Shown here in pieces: positions 1 through 8,399 of a stretch of 64,000 bases of DNA. Positions within the stretch are counted from its first letter, which is position 1. Every line of letters begins with the position of its first letter. Under the pieces are notes generated by a model. It was not told the origin of the DNA, did not search any database, and saw only the letters and a program-made list of their open reading frames with translations. The stretch comes from Mycobacterium sp. JS623 (GTDB lineage Bacteria > Actinomycetota > Actinomycetes > Mycobacteriales > Mycobacteriaceae), in contig NC_019966.1 in the NCBI RefSeq assembly GCF_000328565.1, forward strand, positions 5,766,001 to 5,830,000. The letters are read 5' to 3'. The position numbers and the translations under genes are program-made.

Positions 1-7
1 AGACGTA

Positions 8-29
8 AAAGTGCCTAGAAGGGCACTTT
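8..29 (-). terminator. Hairpin terminator downstream of the leftward SDR pair
   Basis: An 8-bp perfect stem, AAAGTGCC paired with GGCACTTT around a six-base loop, lies just past the stop of the leftward SDR gene. Read on the minus strand it is followed by a short T-run (TTTTAC). This fits an intrinsic terminator, although the T-tract is weak as usual in mycobacteria. Confidence 0.5.
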
Positions 30-47
30 CGCGGCTATTCGAAAATG

Positions 48-953
48 CTACGCGCCGTAGACCGGAACGGGCGGCCGCGCCTTGGCGAGCAAATCGCTGA
101 CCACAGGGCCGAGTTCGGCGGGATCCCACCGCGCGCCCTTGTCGATCTGTGGTCCGTGGGCCCAGCCTTCGGCCACCCGGACAATGCCGCCCTCGACCTC
201 GAACATCCTGCCAGTGACATCCTCCGACTCGACGCTGCCGAGCCAAACCACGAGGGGTGAAATGTTTTCCGGTGCCATCGCGTCGAACTCGTTGTCCTGG
301 GTCGCCATCATCTCGGCGAACACAGTCTCGGTCATCCGAGTGCGAGCAGACGGCGCGATCGCATTGACGGTGACGCCGTAGCGCCCCATCTCTGCAGCGG
401 CGACTAGCGTCATAGCCGCGATGCCCGCCTTGGCTGCGCTGTAATTCGCCTGTCCCACACTGCCTTGCAGGCCGGCGCCGGAGCTGGTGTTGATGATGCG
501 GGCATCAACGGGCTTGCCCGCCTTGGACTGCGCACGCCAGTAGGCAGCAGCGTGACGCATGGTCGCGAAGTGACCCTTGAGATGCACCGCGATGACGGCG
601 TCGAACTCTTCTTCACTGGTGTTCGCGAACATACGGTCGCGAACAATGCCGGCGTTGTTCACCAGAACGTCGAGGCCGCCGAAGGTGTCGACCGCGGTCT
701 GAATCAGGCCTTGCGCCTGCTCCCAATCGGCGACATTCGCCCCACTGGTGACGGCTTCTCCTCCGGCAGCGGTGATCTCGTCGACGACACCCTGCGCAGC
801 GCTACCGCCGCCCGCGGGTGAACCGTCCAGGCCCACACCGATGTCGTTGACCACTACGCGCGCACCCTCGGCGGCAAACGCCAGCGCATGGGCGCGGCCG
901 ATGCCGCCGCCTGCACCTGTCACGATGACCACCCGGCCGTCGAGCAAACCCAT
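48..953 (-). CDS. SDR family oxidoreductase (Rv3548c-like), cholesterol locus
   Basis: A 301-residue short-chain dehydrogenase. The N-terminal Rossmann motif TGAGGGIG is at residues 12-19, NNAG near 99-102, and the catalytic Ser-Tyr-Lys is visible as S157/S158, Y171 and K175. A C-terminal extension of about 50 residues makes it longer than a minimal SDR (about 250). The ATG at 953 was chosen because the Rossmann fold starts at once; the open frame continues upstream only as shadow of the next gene. It follows another SDR gene by 13 bases on the same strand. Place and sequence match M. tuberculosis Rv3548c in the KstR2 regulon; the exact substrate is unknown, probably a hydroxyacyl-CoA of HIP breakdown. 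Confidence 0.85.
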   Translation of the reverse strand: MGLLDGRVVIVTGAGGGIGRAHALAFAAEGARVVVNDIGVGLDGSPAGGGSAAQGVVDEITAAGGEAVTSGANVADWEQAQGLIQTAVDTFGGLDVLVNNAGIVRDRMFANTSEEEFDAVIAVHLKGHFATMRHAAAYWRAQSKAGKPVDARIINTSSGAGLQGSVGQANYSAAKAGIAAMTLVAAAEMGRYGVTVNAIAPSARTRMTETVFAEMMATQDNEFDAMAPENISPLVVWLGSVESEDVTGRMFEVEGGIVRVAEGWAHGPQIDKGARWDPAELGPVVSDLLAKARPPVPVYGA

Positions 954-966
954 ATCCGATGTCTCC

Positions 967-1737
967 TTAGCTGATTGCGTTGGTTGTGGCCAGGTAGTGC
1001 GGCGGCTCGCCCCCGCCGTGAACCTCAAGGCTTGCACCGCTGATATACGACGCGGCATCCGACGCGAGAAACGCTGCGGCCCAACCGACGTCGGCGGGCT
1101 TGGCGAGCCTGCCGAGCGGAACGTTCTTCGAGATAGCCGCGATCGATTCCTCGTCGCCGTAAAAGAGCTCGGACTGTTCGGTTTCGACCATGCCCACCAC
1201 GACGGAGTTGACCCGCACTTTCGGCGCCCACTCGACCGCCAGTGTGCTGGTGAGGCTTTCGACGCCCGCCTTGGCCGCGCCGTACGGCGCCGTGCCCGGT
1301 GTAGGCCGACGGCCGCTGACACTGGCGACGTTCACGATCGACCCGCCTCGTTCCTGCGTCTGCATGACGGCATTGGCGTGCTGTGACACCGACAACGGCC
1401 CGAGCAGGTTGAGCTCGATGATCTTTCGGTTGAACTTCGCACTCGCATCCGCGGTGAGCACGTAGGGCGAGCCACCGGCGTTGTTGACCACCACGTCCAG
1501 GCGCCCGTGCCGCTCGACGATGGTTGCGATCATCGCCGCGACGGCGTCGTCGTCTCGCACGTCGCAGGAGTGGAAGGCGTAGGGCAGGCCCTGGACCTCA
1601 CGCCGCGCGCACGTCACCACGGTGGCGCCTTGATCTGCGAAGACGGCGCTGATTCCGGCGCCGACGCCGCGGACCCCGCCGGTCACGAGGACCACTCTGT
1701 CCTTGAGTCCGAGGTTGATGTCAGCGGCGCCGGTCAC
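967..1737 (-). CDS. SDR family oxidoreductase (Rv3549c-like)
   Basis: A 256-residue short-chain dehydrogenase with TGGVRGVG at residues 19-26, NNAG near 86-89, a catalytic serine near 139 and Y152/K156 (YGAAK). The GTG start at 1737 lies 15 bases inside the shared promoter region, beside the KstR2 palindrome, so it is the first gene of the leftward KstR2-controlled pair. It corresponds by position to M. tuberculosis Rv3549c. The substrate has not been proven for this family member; a 3-hydroxyacyl-CoA intermediate of steroid ring C/D catabolism is a reasonable guess. Confidence 0.85.
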   Translation of the reverse strand: MTGAADINLGLKDRVVLVTGGVRGVGAGISAVFADQGATVVTCARREVQGLPYAFHSCDVRDDDAVAAMIATIVERHGRLDVVVNNAGGSPYVLTADASAKFNRKIIELNLLGPLSVSQHANAVMQTQERGGSIVNVASVSGRRPTPGTAPYGAAKAGVESLTSTLAVEWAPKVRVNSVVVGMVETEQSELFYGDEESIAAISKNVPLGRLAKPADVGWAAAFLASDAASYISGASLEVHGGGEPPHYLATTNAIS

Positions 1738-1752
1738 TGTGCTAGCGTACCA

Positions 1753-1766
1753 AGCAAGTGCTTGCT
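1753..1766. promoter_or_regulatory. KstR2 operator
   Basis: AGCAAGTGCTTGCT fits the known KstR2 motif AnCAAGnnCTTGnT exactly, and the dyad extends to 7-bp arms (AAGCAAG/CTTGCTT). It lies 15 bases upstream of the leftward SDR start and 25 bases upstream of echA20, so one site can repress both divergent units. KstR2 is released by HIP-CoA (established knowledge); its gene is in this window at 7806-8399. Confidence 0.9.
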
Positions 1767-1791
1767 TAGGTACCGACCCCCAGGAAGTGCA

Positions 1792-2550
1792 ATGCCAATC
1801 ACCTCGACGACCACTGAACCGGGCATCGTCTCGGTGACAGTCGACTACCCGCCGGTCAACGCGATCCCCTCACAGGGCTGGTTCGAACTCGGCGATGTCA
1901 TCACCGCCGCCGGCCGCGACCGCGACACCCACGTGGTGATCCTCCGCGCCGAAGGCCGCGGCTTCAACGCGGGCGTCGACATCAAGGAGATGCAGAACAC
2001 CGAGGGCTTCACCGCGCTCATCGATGCCAACCGTGGCTGCTTCCACGCGTTCCGCGCGGTGTACGAGTGCGAGGTGCCCGTGGTCGCGGCCGTCAACGGC
2101 TTCTGCGTGGGCGGCGGCATCGGTCTGGTCGGCAACGCCGACGTGATCGTCGCCTCCGACGATGCAACATTCGGGCTGCCCGAGGTGGAACGGGGCGCAC
2201 TCGGCGCGGCCACGCACCTGTCGAGGCTGGTGCCTCAGCACATGATGCGCAGGCTGTTCTTCACAGCGGCCACCGTCGACGCAGCGACGCTGCACCACTT
2301 CGGGTCGGTGCACGAGGTGGTGCCCCGCGCGGAGTTGGACGAGGCCGCACTGCGGGTTGCACGCGACATCGCCGCCAAGGACACCAGGGTGATCCGCGCA
2401 GCCAAGGAGGCGCTGAATCTGATCGACGTGCAGAAGGTCAACTCCAGTTACCGTATGGAGCAAGGGTTTACGTTCGAATTGAACCTGGCCGGTGTGGCGG
2501 ACGAGCACCGCGACGCGTTCGCGGGAACCACGAAGGGCAAGAAGGCATGA
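1792..2550 (+). CDS. echA20: Enoyl-CoA hydratase-family ring-opening hydrolase EchA20
   Basis: A 252-residue crotonase-fold enzyme. In M. tuberculosis EchA20 (Rv3550) hydrolytically opens steroid ring D of a HIP-derived CoA thioester. The crotonase oxyanion-hole segments are visible: GRGFNAGVDI in the first third and GFCVGGGIGL followed by FGLPEV in the middle. The ATG at 1792 has an AGGAAG-like ribosome site 5-10 bases upstream; longer in-frame readings cross the operator and are not used. It is the first gene of the rightward KstR2-controlled operon echA20-ipdA-ipdB-ipdC, and KstR2 control is shown by the box 25 bases upstream. Confidence 0.92.
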   Translation: MPITSTTTEPGIVSVTVDYPPVNAIPSQGWFELGDVITAAGRDRDTHVVILRAEGRGFNAGVDIKEMQNTEGFTALIDANRGCFHAFRAVYECEVPVVAAVNGFCVGGGIGLVGNADVIVASDDATFGLPEVERGALGAATHLSRLVPQHMMRRLFFTAATVDAATLHHFGSVHEVVPRAELDEAALRVARDIAAKDTRVIRAAKEALNLIDVQKVNSSYRMEQGFTFELNLAGVADEHRDAFAGTTKGKKA

Positions 2551-2608
2551 TTCGGCGGGTACGAGCAACGGGCCCACGCGCGCAGCGCAGGGGACGGCTG
2601 GTGGGACA

Positions 2609-3484
2609 ATGAGCGACAAACGAACGACACTTGACGAGGCCGTCTCATCGATTGAGAGCGGTATGACGATCGGTATTGGTGGCTGGGGGTCACGGCGCAA
2701 GCCGATGGCGTTCATGCGGGCACTGCTGCGCACCTCGGTGAAGGATCTGACCGTAGTGACGTACGGCGGACCGGACATCGGGCTGCTGTGCTCGGCGGGC
2801 AAGGTGAAACGCATCTACTACGGCTTCGTGTCGCTGGATTCACCGCCGTTCTATGACCCGTGGTTCTCCAAGGCCCGCACCAGCGGATCGATCGAGTCGC
2901 GGGAAATGGACGAGGGCATGTTGCGGTGCGGGCTGCAGGCCGCGGCGCAGCGGCTGCCGTTCCTGCCGATCCGCGCCGGCCTCGGCAGCGACGTGCGCGC
3001 CTTTTGGGGTGACGAACTCAAGACAGTCACGTCGCCCTACCCCACCGATGGCGGCTTCGAGGAGTTGGTTGCGATGCCGGCGCTGCGGCTCGACGCGGCG
3101 TTCGTGCACATGAATCTCGGTGACGCGCAAGGCAATGCCGCCTACACCGGTATCGACCCGTACTTCGACGACCTGTACCTGATGGCCGCCGACCGACGCT
3201 ACTTGTCGGTGGAAAGGGTGGTGCCCACCGAGGAACTGGTCAAGGCCGTGCCGCCGCAGGCACTGCTGATCAACCGGATGATGGTGGACTCCGTGGTCGA
3301 GGCGCCCAACGGCGCCCACTTCACCACAGCCGAACCGGATTACCGCCGCGACGAGAAGTTTCAGCGTCACTATGCCGAGGCGGCGGCCTCCGACGAAACA
3401 TGGCAACAGTTCGCCGGGACGTATCTGTCTGGCAGCGAAGCTGACTACCAGGCCGCGGTGCGCAAGTTTGGAGAGGCTCAGTGA
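2609..3484 (+). CDS. ipdA: COCHEA-CoA hydrolase subunit IpdA
   Basis: A 291-residue member of the CoA-transferase family I alpha subunits. In actinobacteria IpdAB has lost transferase activity and instead hydrolyses the last carbocycle of cholesterol-derived COCHEA-CoA. The glycine-rich segment IGIGGWGSRRKP near residues 21-33 is the family N-terminal motif. The ATG at 2609 follows a 58-base spacer after echA20; an in-frame extension exists but only translates the spacer. The stop overlaps the ipdB start by one base (TGATG), indicating coupled translation of the two subunits. Confidence 0.92.
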   Translation: MSDKRTTLDEAVSSIESGMTIGIGGWGSRRKPMAFMRALLRTSVKDLTVVTYGGPDIGLLCSAGKVKRIYYGFVSLDSPPFYDPWFSKARTSGSIESREMDEGMLRCGLQAAAQRLPFLPIRAGLGSDVRAFWGDELKTVTSPYPTDGGFEELVAMPALRLDAAFVHMNLGDAQGNAAYTGIDPYFDDLYLMAADRRYLSVERVVPTEELVKAVPPQALLINRMMVDSVVEAPNGAHFTTAEPDYRRDEKFQRHYAEAAASDETWQQFAGTYLSGSEADYQAAVRKFGEAQ

Positions 3485-4227
3485 TGTCGACGACCCGCGC
3501 CGAAATCTGTGCTGTCGCATGCGCGGAACTTTTTCGCGATGCAGGCGAGATCATGGTCAGCCCGATGGCGAACATGGTGTCGATCGGCGCCCGGCTGGCC
3601 CGGTTGACGTTTTCCCCCGACATCCTGCTCACCGACGGTGAGGCCCGACTGCTCGCCGATACGCCCGCCCTGGGTGTCGTCGGGGCGATCGAAGGCTGGA
3701 TGCCGTTTGGCCGCGTCTTCGAGACACTGGCCTGGGGTCGTCGCCATGTCGTGATGGGCGCCAACCAGATTGACCGTTACGGCAACCAGAACCTGTCTGC
3801 ATTTGGGCCGCTGCAGCACCCGACCCGACAGATGTTCGGGGTCCGCGGCGCACCGGGAAACACGATCAATCACGCGACGAGCTACTGGGTCGGCAACCAC
3901 TCGAAGCGGGTATTCGGCGATTCCGTCGACGTGGTGTCCGGCATCGGCTGGGACAAGGTCGATGCCGACAATCCGGCATATCGATTCGTCAACGTCTTCC
4001 GGGTGGTGAGCAACCTCGGCGTGTTCGATTTCAACGGGCCGAATCACCAGATGCGCGCGGTGTCACTGCATCCCGGTGTGGAAGCCGAGCAGGTGGCCGA
4101 GAACACCTCATTCGAGGTGCACGGGCTGGACGAGGCCGAGTCGACGCGCCTTCCCACCGCCGACGAGCTGAAGCTGATCCGCGAAGTGATCGATCCGAAG
4201 TCGGTGCGGGACAAGGAAGTACGATGA
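3484..4227 (+). CDS. ipdB: COCHEA-CoA hydrolase subunit IpdB
   Basis: A 247-residue CoA-transferase family I beta-type subunit that pairs with IpdA to open the last steroid ring. Homologous blocks include the N-terminal AELFRDAGEIMVSPMANM region and the GANQIDRYGNQN stretch typical of beta subunits. I chose the ATG at 3484 that overlaps the ipdA stop; a GTG one codon earlier is possible. The stop TGA at 4225-4227 overlaps a further ATG at 4224 that opens a 22-codon reading frame before ipdC. Confidence 0.92.
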   Translation: MSTTRAEICAVACAELFRDAGEIMVSPMANMVSIGARLARLTFSPDILLTDGEARLLADTPALGVVGAIEGWMPFGRVFETLAWGRRHVVMGANQIDRYGNQNLSAFGPLQHPTRQMFGVRGAPGNTINHATSYWVGNHSKRVFGDSVDVVSGIGWDKVDADNPAYRFVNVFRVVSNLGVFDFNGPNHQMRAVSLHPGVEAEQVAENTSFEVHGLDEAESTRLPTADELKLIREVIDPKSVRDKEVR

Positions 4228-4292
4228 GCAAAGCTTGCGAGCGAATTTTCAGAACAGCATGCGCCAACCCAGCTTACGAGGTCGGCGCATGA
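4224..4292 (+). CDS. 22-residue coupled mini-ORF between ipdB and ipdC
   Basis: A tiny reading frame begins MSKACERIFR and ends with Ala-TGA. Its ATG (4224) overlaps the ipdB stop by four bases (ATGA), and its own TGA (4290-4292) overlaps the ipdC ATG (4289) in the same way. It therefore exactly fills the ipdB-ipdC gap with two translational-coupling junctions. It has two cysteines and no recognisable domain. It could be a genuine microprotein, a device to carry ribosomes to ipdC, or a decayed gene end. No function is assigned. Confidence 0.4.
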   Translation: MSKACERIFRTACANPAYEVGA

Positions 4293-5350
4293 GCAAGCTG
4301 CGTACGCCGCTAACCGAGTTGATCGGCATCGAGCATCCGGTGGTGCAGACCGGGATGGGCTGGGTGGCGGGTGCGCGGTTGGTCTCGGCGACCGCCAACG
4401 CCGGTGGGCTCGGTATCCTGGCGTCGGCGACGATGACGCTGGACGAGCTTCAAACCGCAGTGACCAAGGTCAAGGAAGCAACGGACAAGCCGTTCGGCAT
4501 CAACATCCGCGCGGACGCAGGCGATGCAGGAGACCGCATCGACCTGCTGATCCGCGAGGGTGTGAAAGTCGCGTCATTCGCCCTGGCGCCCAAGCCGGAC
4601 CTGATCGCCAAGCTCAAAGACGCTGGCGTGGTGGTGATTCCGTCGGTCGGCCTGGCCAAGCATGCAAAGAAGGTCGCCGGCTGGGGCGCCGACGCGGTGA
4701 TCGTTCAGGGCGGCGAAGGTGGCGGGCACACCGGCCCGATCGCGACCACACTCTTGCTCCCGTCGGTGCTCGACGCGGTGGACATTCCAGTCGTGGCGGC
4801 GGGCGGTTTCTTCGATGGCCGGGGCTTGGCGGCGGCGTTGTCGTATGGCGCCGCCGGCGTGGCGATGGGCACACGTTTCCTGCTGACCTCCGATTCCACG
4901 GTGCCCGACGCGGTCAAGCAGCGATACCTCGAAGCGGCGCTCGACGGCACCGTGGTGTCCACGCGTGTCGACGGTATGCCGCACCGGGTGCTGCGTACCG
5001 GCCTGGTCGAGAAGCTCGAGAGTGGTTCGCGGCTAAGGGGTTTCAGCGCTGCAGTACGCAATGCGCAGAAGTTCAAGAAGATGTCAGGCATGACGTGGCG
5101 GTCGATGATCAGCGACGGGCTCGAGATGCGCCACGGCAAGGAGCTGACGTGGTCGCAGGTCGTCATGGCTGCGAACACCCCGATGCTGTTGAAAGCCGGC
5201 CTTGTCGAAGGCAACACGACCGCGGGCGTGCTGGCCTCGGGTCAGGTTGCGGGCATTCTCGACGATCTACCGTCGTGCGCGGAGTTGATCGACACGATCG
5301 TCAGCGACGCCGTCAAGCACCTGCAGGCGGCCGCCGCGTTCGTCGAGTAG
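4289..5350 (+). CDS. ipdC: FMN-dependent oxidoreductase IpdC (nitronate monooxygenase family)
   Basis: A 353-residue TIM-barrel flavoenzyme of the 2-nitropropane dioxygenase/nitronate monooxygenase family, the M. tuberculosis Rv3553 type. IpdC is required for HIP ring catabolism. The N-terminal block PVVQTGMGWV, the phosphate-binding GGEGGGHTG near the middle, and AAGGFFDGRG followed by GVAMGTRFL are the family FMN-binding segments. The ATG at 4289 is at the conserved N-terminus; an ATG 54 bases upstream is in frame but unsupported. Last gene of the echA20 operon. M. tuberculosis has fdxB next; here it is absent. Confidence 0.88.
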   Translation: MSKLRTPLTELIGIEHPVVQTGMGWVAGARLVSATANAGGLGILASATMTLDELQTAVTKVKEATDKPFGINIRADAGDAGDRIDLLIREGVKVASFALAPKPDLIAKLKDAGVVVIPSVGLAKHAKKVAGWGADAVIVQGGEGGGHTGPIATTLLLPSVLDAVDIPVVAAGGFFDGRGLAAALSYGAAGVAMGTRFLLTSDSTVPDAVKQRYLEAALDGTVVSTRVDGMPHRVLRTGLVEKLESGSRLRGFSAAVRNAQKFKKMSGMTWRSMISDGLEMRHGKELTWSQVVMAANTPMLLKAGLVEGNTTAGVLASGQVAGILDDLPSCAELIDTIVSDAVKHLQAAAAFVE

Positions 5351-5453
5351 CCGCCGTGCCGTAAGCGTCACGGAAACAGGCCAATACCGCCCGCGGCCCA
5401 CCTCAGCGCTCCTAGACTCGCCCCAACATTCGCTTCGGCGTTGGGGGATAACC

Positions 5454-6569
5454 ATGAAGATGAGCGCCGCCGTCCTTTGGGACGTCAATCAGGACTGGAG
5501 CATCGAGGAGGTCGAACTCGATGGTCCCCAGGATGGTGAGGTCCTGGTTTCGTTCGAAGCCACCGGCTTGTGCCATTCCGATCACCATGTCCGCACCGGG
5601 GACCTCGCCGGAGTGCCGATGCCGATCATCGGCGGCCATGAGGGCGCCGGGATAGTCCAGGAGGTCGGGCCGGGTGTACGCGACCTGAAAGCCGGCGACC
5701 ATGTCGTGGCATCGTTCCTGCCGGCATGCGGACGCTGCCGATGGTGCGCGACCGGGCATCAGAACCTGTGCGACCTCGGCGCACTCATCTTGGCCGGCAC
5801 CCAGATCGACGGCACCTATCGAAGGCATGTGCGAGGCCAGGACGTCGGCGCGGCGTCATTGCTCGGCACGTTCGCGCAGTACGGCACGGTGCCCGAGGCT
5901 TCGGTGGTCAAAATCGACGACGACCTGCCGCTGTCGCGGGCATGCCTGCTCGGCTGCGGCGTCACCACCGGGTGGGGCTCGGCGGTCAACACGGCTGCGG
6001 TCAGCCCCGGCGACACGGTTGTCGTCATGGGGTGCGGGGGAATCGGCAGCGGCGCGATCCAAGGCGCGCGACTTGCCGGGGCTGAGAAGATCATCGTCGT
6101 CGACATCGTGGAGTCCAAGCGCGACAAGGCTTTCCAGTTCGGCGCAACACACTTCGCGACGTCGATGCCGGAAGCCACGGCGTTGGTCGCCGAGCTCACC
6201 CGAGGCGTGATGGCGGATTCGGCGCTGATCACGGTCGGGGTGGTCGAAGGACCGATGATCAATTCAGCGCTGGACATCGTCCGCAAGGGTGGCGCCGTCG
6301 TGCTGACGGCGTTGGCACCGCTGACCGACGTCACGCCGACTCTCCCGATGGGGCTGTTCACGCTCTTTCAGAAGCGACTACTGGGAAGCCTGTATGGCGA
6401 GGCGAACCCGCGCGCGGACATCGCGCGGCTGCTCAGCCTGTACCGGGAGGGCAAGCTACTGCTCGACGAAACGGTCACGGCCGAATACAAACTCAACGAC
6501 ATCAACGAGGCCTACGACGACATGCTGGCCGGCCGCAACATCCGAGGCGTGGTCATCCACGACCACTGA
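5454..6569 (+). CDS. Zinc-dependent alcohol dehydrogenase (NDMA-dependent type)
   Basis: A 371-residue class III-like medium-chain dehydrogenase. Catalytic zinc ligands are in GLCHSDH and GGHEGAGIV; structural-zinc cysteines are in the CGRCRWC...C cluster near residues 90-104; the nucleotide fold is VVVMGCGGIGSG. It resembles the mycobacterial alcohol dehydrogenases with tightly bound NAD cofactor that need an external electron acceptor such as NDMA in vitro. It sits between ipdC (103 bases upstream) and convergent fadA6, where M. tuberculosis has fdxB. I see no KstR2 box in front, so it may have its own promoter (a TAGACT-like -10 near 5413). Physiological substrate unknown. Confidence 0.85.
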   Translation: MKMSAAVLWDVNQDWSIEEVELDGPQDGEVLVSFEATGLCHSDHHVRTGDLAGVPMPIIGGHEGAGIVQEVGPGVRDLKAGDHVVASFLPACGRCRWCATGHQNLCDLGALILAGTQIDGTYRRHVRGQDVGAASLLGTFAQYGTVPEASVVKIDDDLPLSRACLLGCGVTTGWGSAVNTAAVSPGDTVVVMGCGGIGSGAIQGARLAGAEKIIVVDIVESKRDKAFQFGATHFATSMPEATALVAELTRGVMADSALITVGVVEGPMINSALDIVRKGGAVVLTALAPLTDVTPTLPMGLFTLFQKRLLGSLYGEANPRADIARLLSLYREGKLLLDETVTAEYKLNDINEAYDDMLAGRNIRGVVIHDH

Positions 6570-6588
6570 CAGCATGCTCGATCTCGCG

Positions 6589-6646
6589 CGAGCGACCGCG
6601 TTTGTACACAAAACTGCGGCGTGTCGCGTACAGACACGGGCGCTCG
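6589..6646. terminator. Imperfect hairpin between convergent adh and fadA6
   Basis: Arms CGAGCGACCGCGTTTGTACAC (6589-6609) and GCGTACAGACACGGGCGCTCG (6626-6646) pair at about 17 of 21 positions around a 16-base loop. It fills the space between two convergent stop codons and could serve as a bidirectional terminator. I recall similar GCGAGCG/CGCTCG stem-loops as a repeated intergenic class in mycobacteria, but copy number cannot be judged here. Confidence 0.5.
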
Positions 6647-6655
6647 GCAGAGGAA

Positions 6656-7804
6656 CTACAGCCGCTCGATGATGGTGACGTTGGCGGTGCCGCCGCCCTC
6701 GCACATCGTCTGCAGACCGTAGCGACCGCCGGTGCGCTCCAACGTACTCAGCATGGTCGCGAACAGCTTGGCACCCGTTGCACCGAGTGGGTGGCCGAGC
6801 GCAATTGCGCCACCGCTGGGGTTGACCTTCGCGTGGTCGACCTTGAGTTCCTTCATCCACGCCATCACGACGGGCGCAAACGCCTCGTTGATCTCGACGG
6901 TGTCGATGTCGTCCATCGTCAGCCCGGTCTTCTCCAGCGCGTAGCGCGTCGCGGGAATCGGCCCGGTCAGCATGAACACCGGATCGGCACCGCGGGCGCT
7001 GATGTGGTGGATACGCGCGCGTGGCTTCAGGCCGTGGTCCTTGACTGCCTGCTCGGAAGCAAGCAGCGTCGCGCTGGCGCCATCGGAAATCTGGCTGGCC
7101 ATCGCCGCAGTCAACCGGCCGCCGTCGACCAGTGTCTTGAGCCCCGCCATCTTCTCCAGCGACGTGTCGCGCGGGCCCTCGTCGGTCACAAAGCCGTCCA
7201 CCGGGATGATCTCGTTCTCGAAGTACCCAGCCCGGATCGCTTCCTGCGCGCGCTGATGGCTGGCCAGGGAGAACTCCTCCATCTCTTCGCGCGAGATCTC
7301 CCACTTCTCTGCGATCAGCTCCGCACCACGGAACTGCGAGATCTCCTGATCGCCGTAGCGGTGCAGCCAGCTCTTGGATTCGTTTGTGGGAGAAGTGAAT
7401 CCGAACTGCTCGCCGACGATCATCGCCGAGCTGATCGGGATCTGGCTCATGTTCTGCATGCCGCCCGCCACGATCAAGTCGGCGGTGCCGGACATGATGG
7501 CCTGCGCGCCAAAGGAAATCGCCTGCTGGCTAGACCCGCACTGGCGATCCACAGTGACGCCCGGCACCTCCTCCGGGTATCCGGCGGCCAGCCACGACAG
7601 CCGGGCGATGTTGCCCGCCTGCGGCCCAATAGCGTCGACGCAGCCGGCGATCACGTCGTCAACCGCGCCGGGATCGACGTCCACCCGGTCGAACAGTCCG
7701 CGCCACCCGGCAGCGCCAAGGTCGACGGGATGCACGCCGGCAAGCGATCCATTGCGCTTGCCTACGGCGGTGCGCACAGCTTCGATGACGTACGCCTCAG
7801 CCAT
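6656..7804 (-). CDS. fadA6: Acetyl-CoA acyltransferase FadA6 (thiolase)
   Basis: A 382-residue thiolase. The nucleophilic cysteine is C89 in DRQCGSSQ, the C-terminal catalytic motifs are NPSGGAIALGHPLGATG and MCEGGGTAN, and NEAFAPV is present. Family role: thiolytic cleavage of a beta-ketoacyl-CoA late in HIP degradation, matching Rv3556c. Start ATG 7804 lies one base after the kstR2 stop; a longer reading begins inside kstR2 and is not favoured. Last gene of the fadE30-ipdF-kstR2-fadA6 operon. Confidence 0.92.
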   Translation of the reverse strand: MAEAYVIEAVRTAVGKRNGSLAGVHPVDLGAAGWRGLFDRVDVDPGAVDDVIAGCVDAIGPQAGNIARLSWLAAGYPEEVPGVTVDRQCGSSQQAISFGAQAIMSGTADLIVAGGMQNMSQIPISSAMIVGEQFGFTSPTNESKSWLHRYGDQEISQFRGAELIAEKWEISREEMEEFSLASHQRAQEAIRAGYFENEIIPVDGFVTDEGPRDTSLEKMAGLKTLVDGGRLTAAMASQISDGASATLLASEQAVKDHGLKPRARIHHISARGADPVFMLTGPIPATRYALEKTGLTMDDIDTVEINEAFAPVVMAWMKELKVDHAKVNPSGGAIALGHPLGATGAKLFATMLSTLERTGGRYGLQTMCEGGGTANVTIIERL

Positions 7805-7805
7805 T

Positions 7806-8399
7806 TCAGTCCTTCTCTCTCGTAATGCCGCCAAGCACGATGCTCAGATATTGCTGGCCGACTTGTTCGGCCGTCAGGGGTCCGCCCGGTTGATACCAGC
7901 GAACCGAAACCCAGGTGGTATCGCGGATGAAGCGGTAGACCAAATCGACATCGATGTCGGGCCGGAAGCGCCCCTCGGCGACGCCCTGCTTGAGTACGTC
8001 CACCCACATCCTGCGCTGCTCGCGGTTGCGGGTCTCCACGAACTCGAACTGTGGAAGCGACGACAGTCGCTTGGCCTCGTCCTGATAGATGACGACCTGC
8101 GCATGCCGGTGTTCGATGGCCTCGAACGAGGTCATGAAGAGACCCTTCACACGCTCCAGCGGATCGGATTCGCGGGCGACGATCTCGGCATACCGCTCGA
8201 ACAGCCAGTCCAGGAAGTCCCGAAGGACCTCCTCAACCATCTGCTCCTTGGACTTGAAGTGGTGATACAGGCTGCCGGACAAGATCCCCGCCGAATCGGC
8301 GATGTCGCGCACAGTGGTCGCACGCAGGCCACGCTCGGCGAACATCGTCGCGGCGAGCTGCAGAAGCTCGTCACGACGACTGACCGGCTGGGAAATCAT
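7806..8399 (-). CDS. kstR2: TetR-family repressor KstR2
   Basis: A 197-residue TetR regulator closely similar to M. tuberculosis KstR2 (Rv3557c), including the helix-turn-helix region ATTVRDIADSAGILSGSLYH (about residues 27-46) and the ligand domain ending GQQYLSIVLGGIT. It represses the genes for the last two steroid rings and is induced by HIP-CoA. Its ATG (8397-8399) overlaps the ipdF stop by four bases. It is thus autoregulated through the operator upstream of fadE30 at 10349-10362. Confidence 0.95.
   Translation of the reverse strand: MISQPVSRRDELLQLAATMFAERGLRATTVRDIADSAGILSGSLYHHFKSKEQMVEEVLRDFLDWLFERYAEIVARESDPLERVKGLFMTSFEAIEHRHAQVVIYQDEAKRLSSLPQFEFVETRNREQRRMWVDVLKQGVAEGRFRPDIDVDLVYRFIRDTTWVSVRWYQPGGPLTAEQVGQQYLSIVLGGITREKD

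Noticed and set aside
6602..7825. 407-codon rightward frame across fadA6
   Set aside because: Antisense shadow; fadA6 on the other strand carries complete thiolase motifs.
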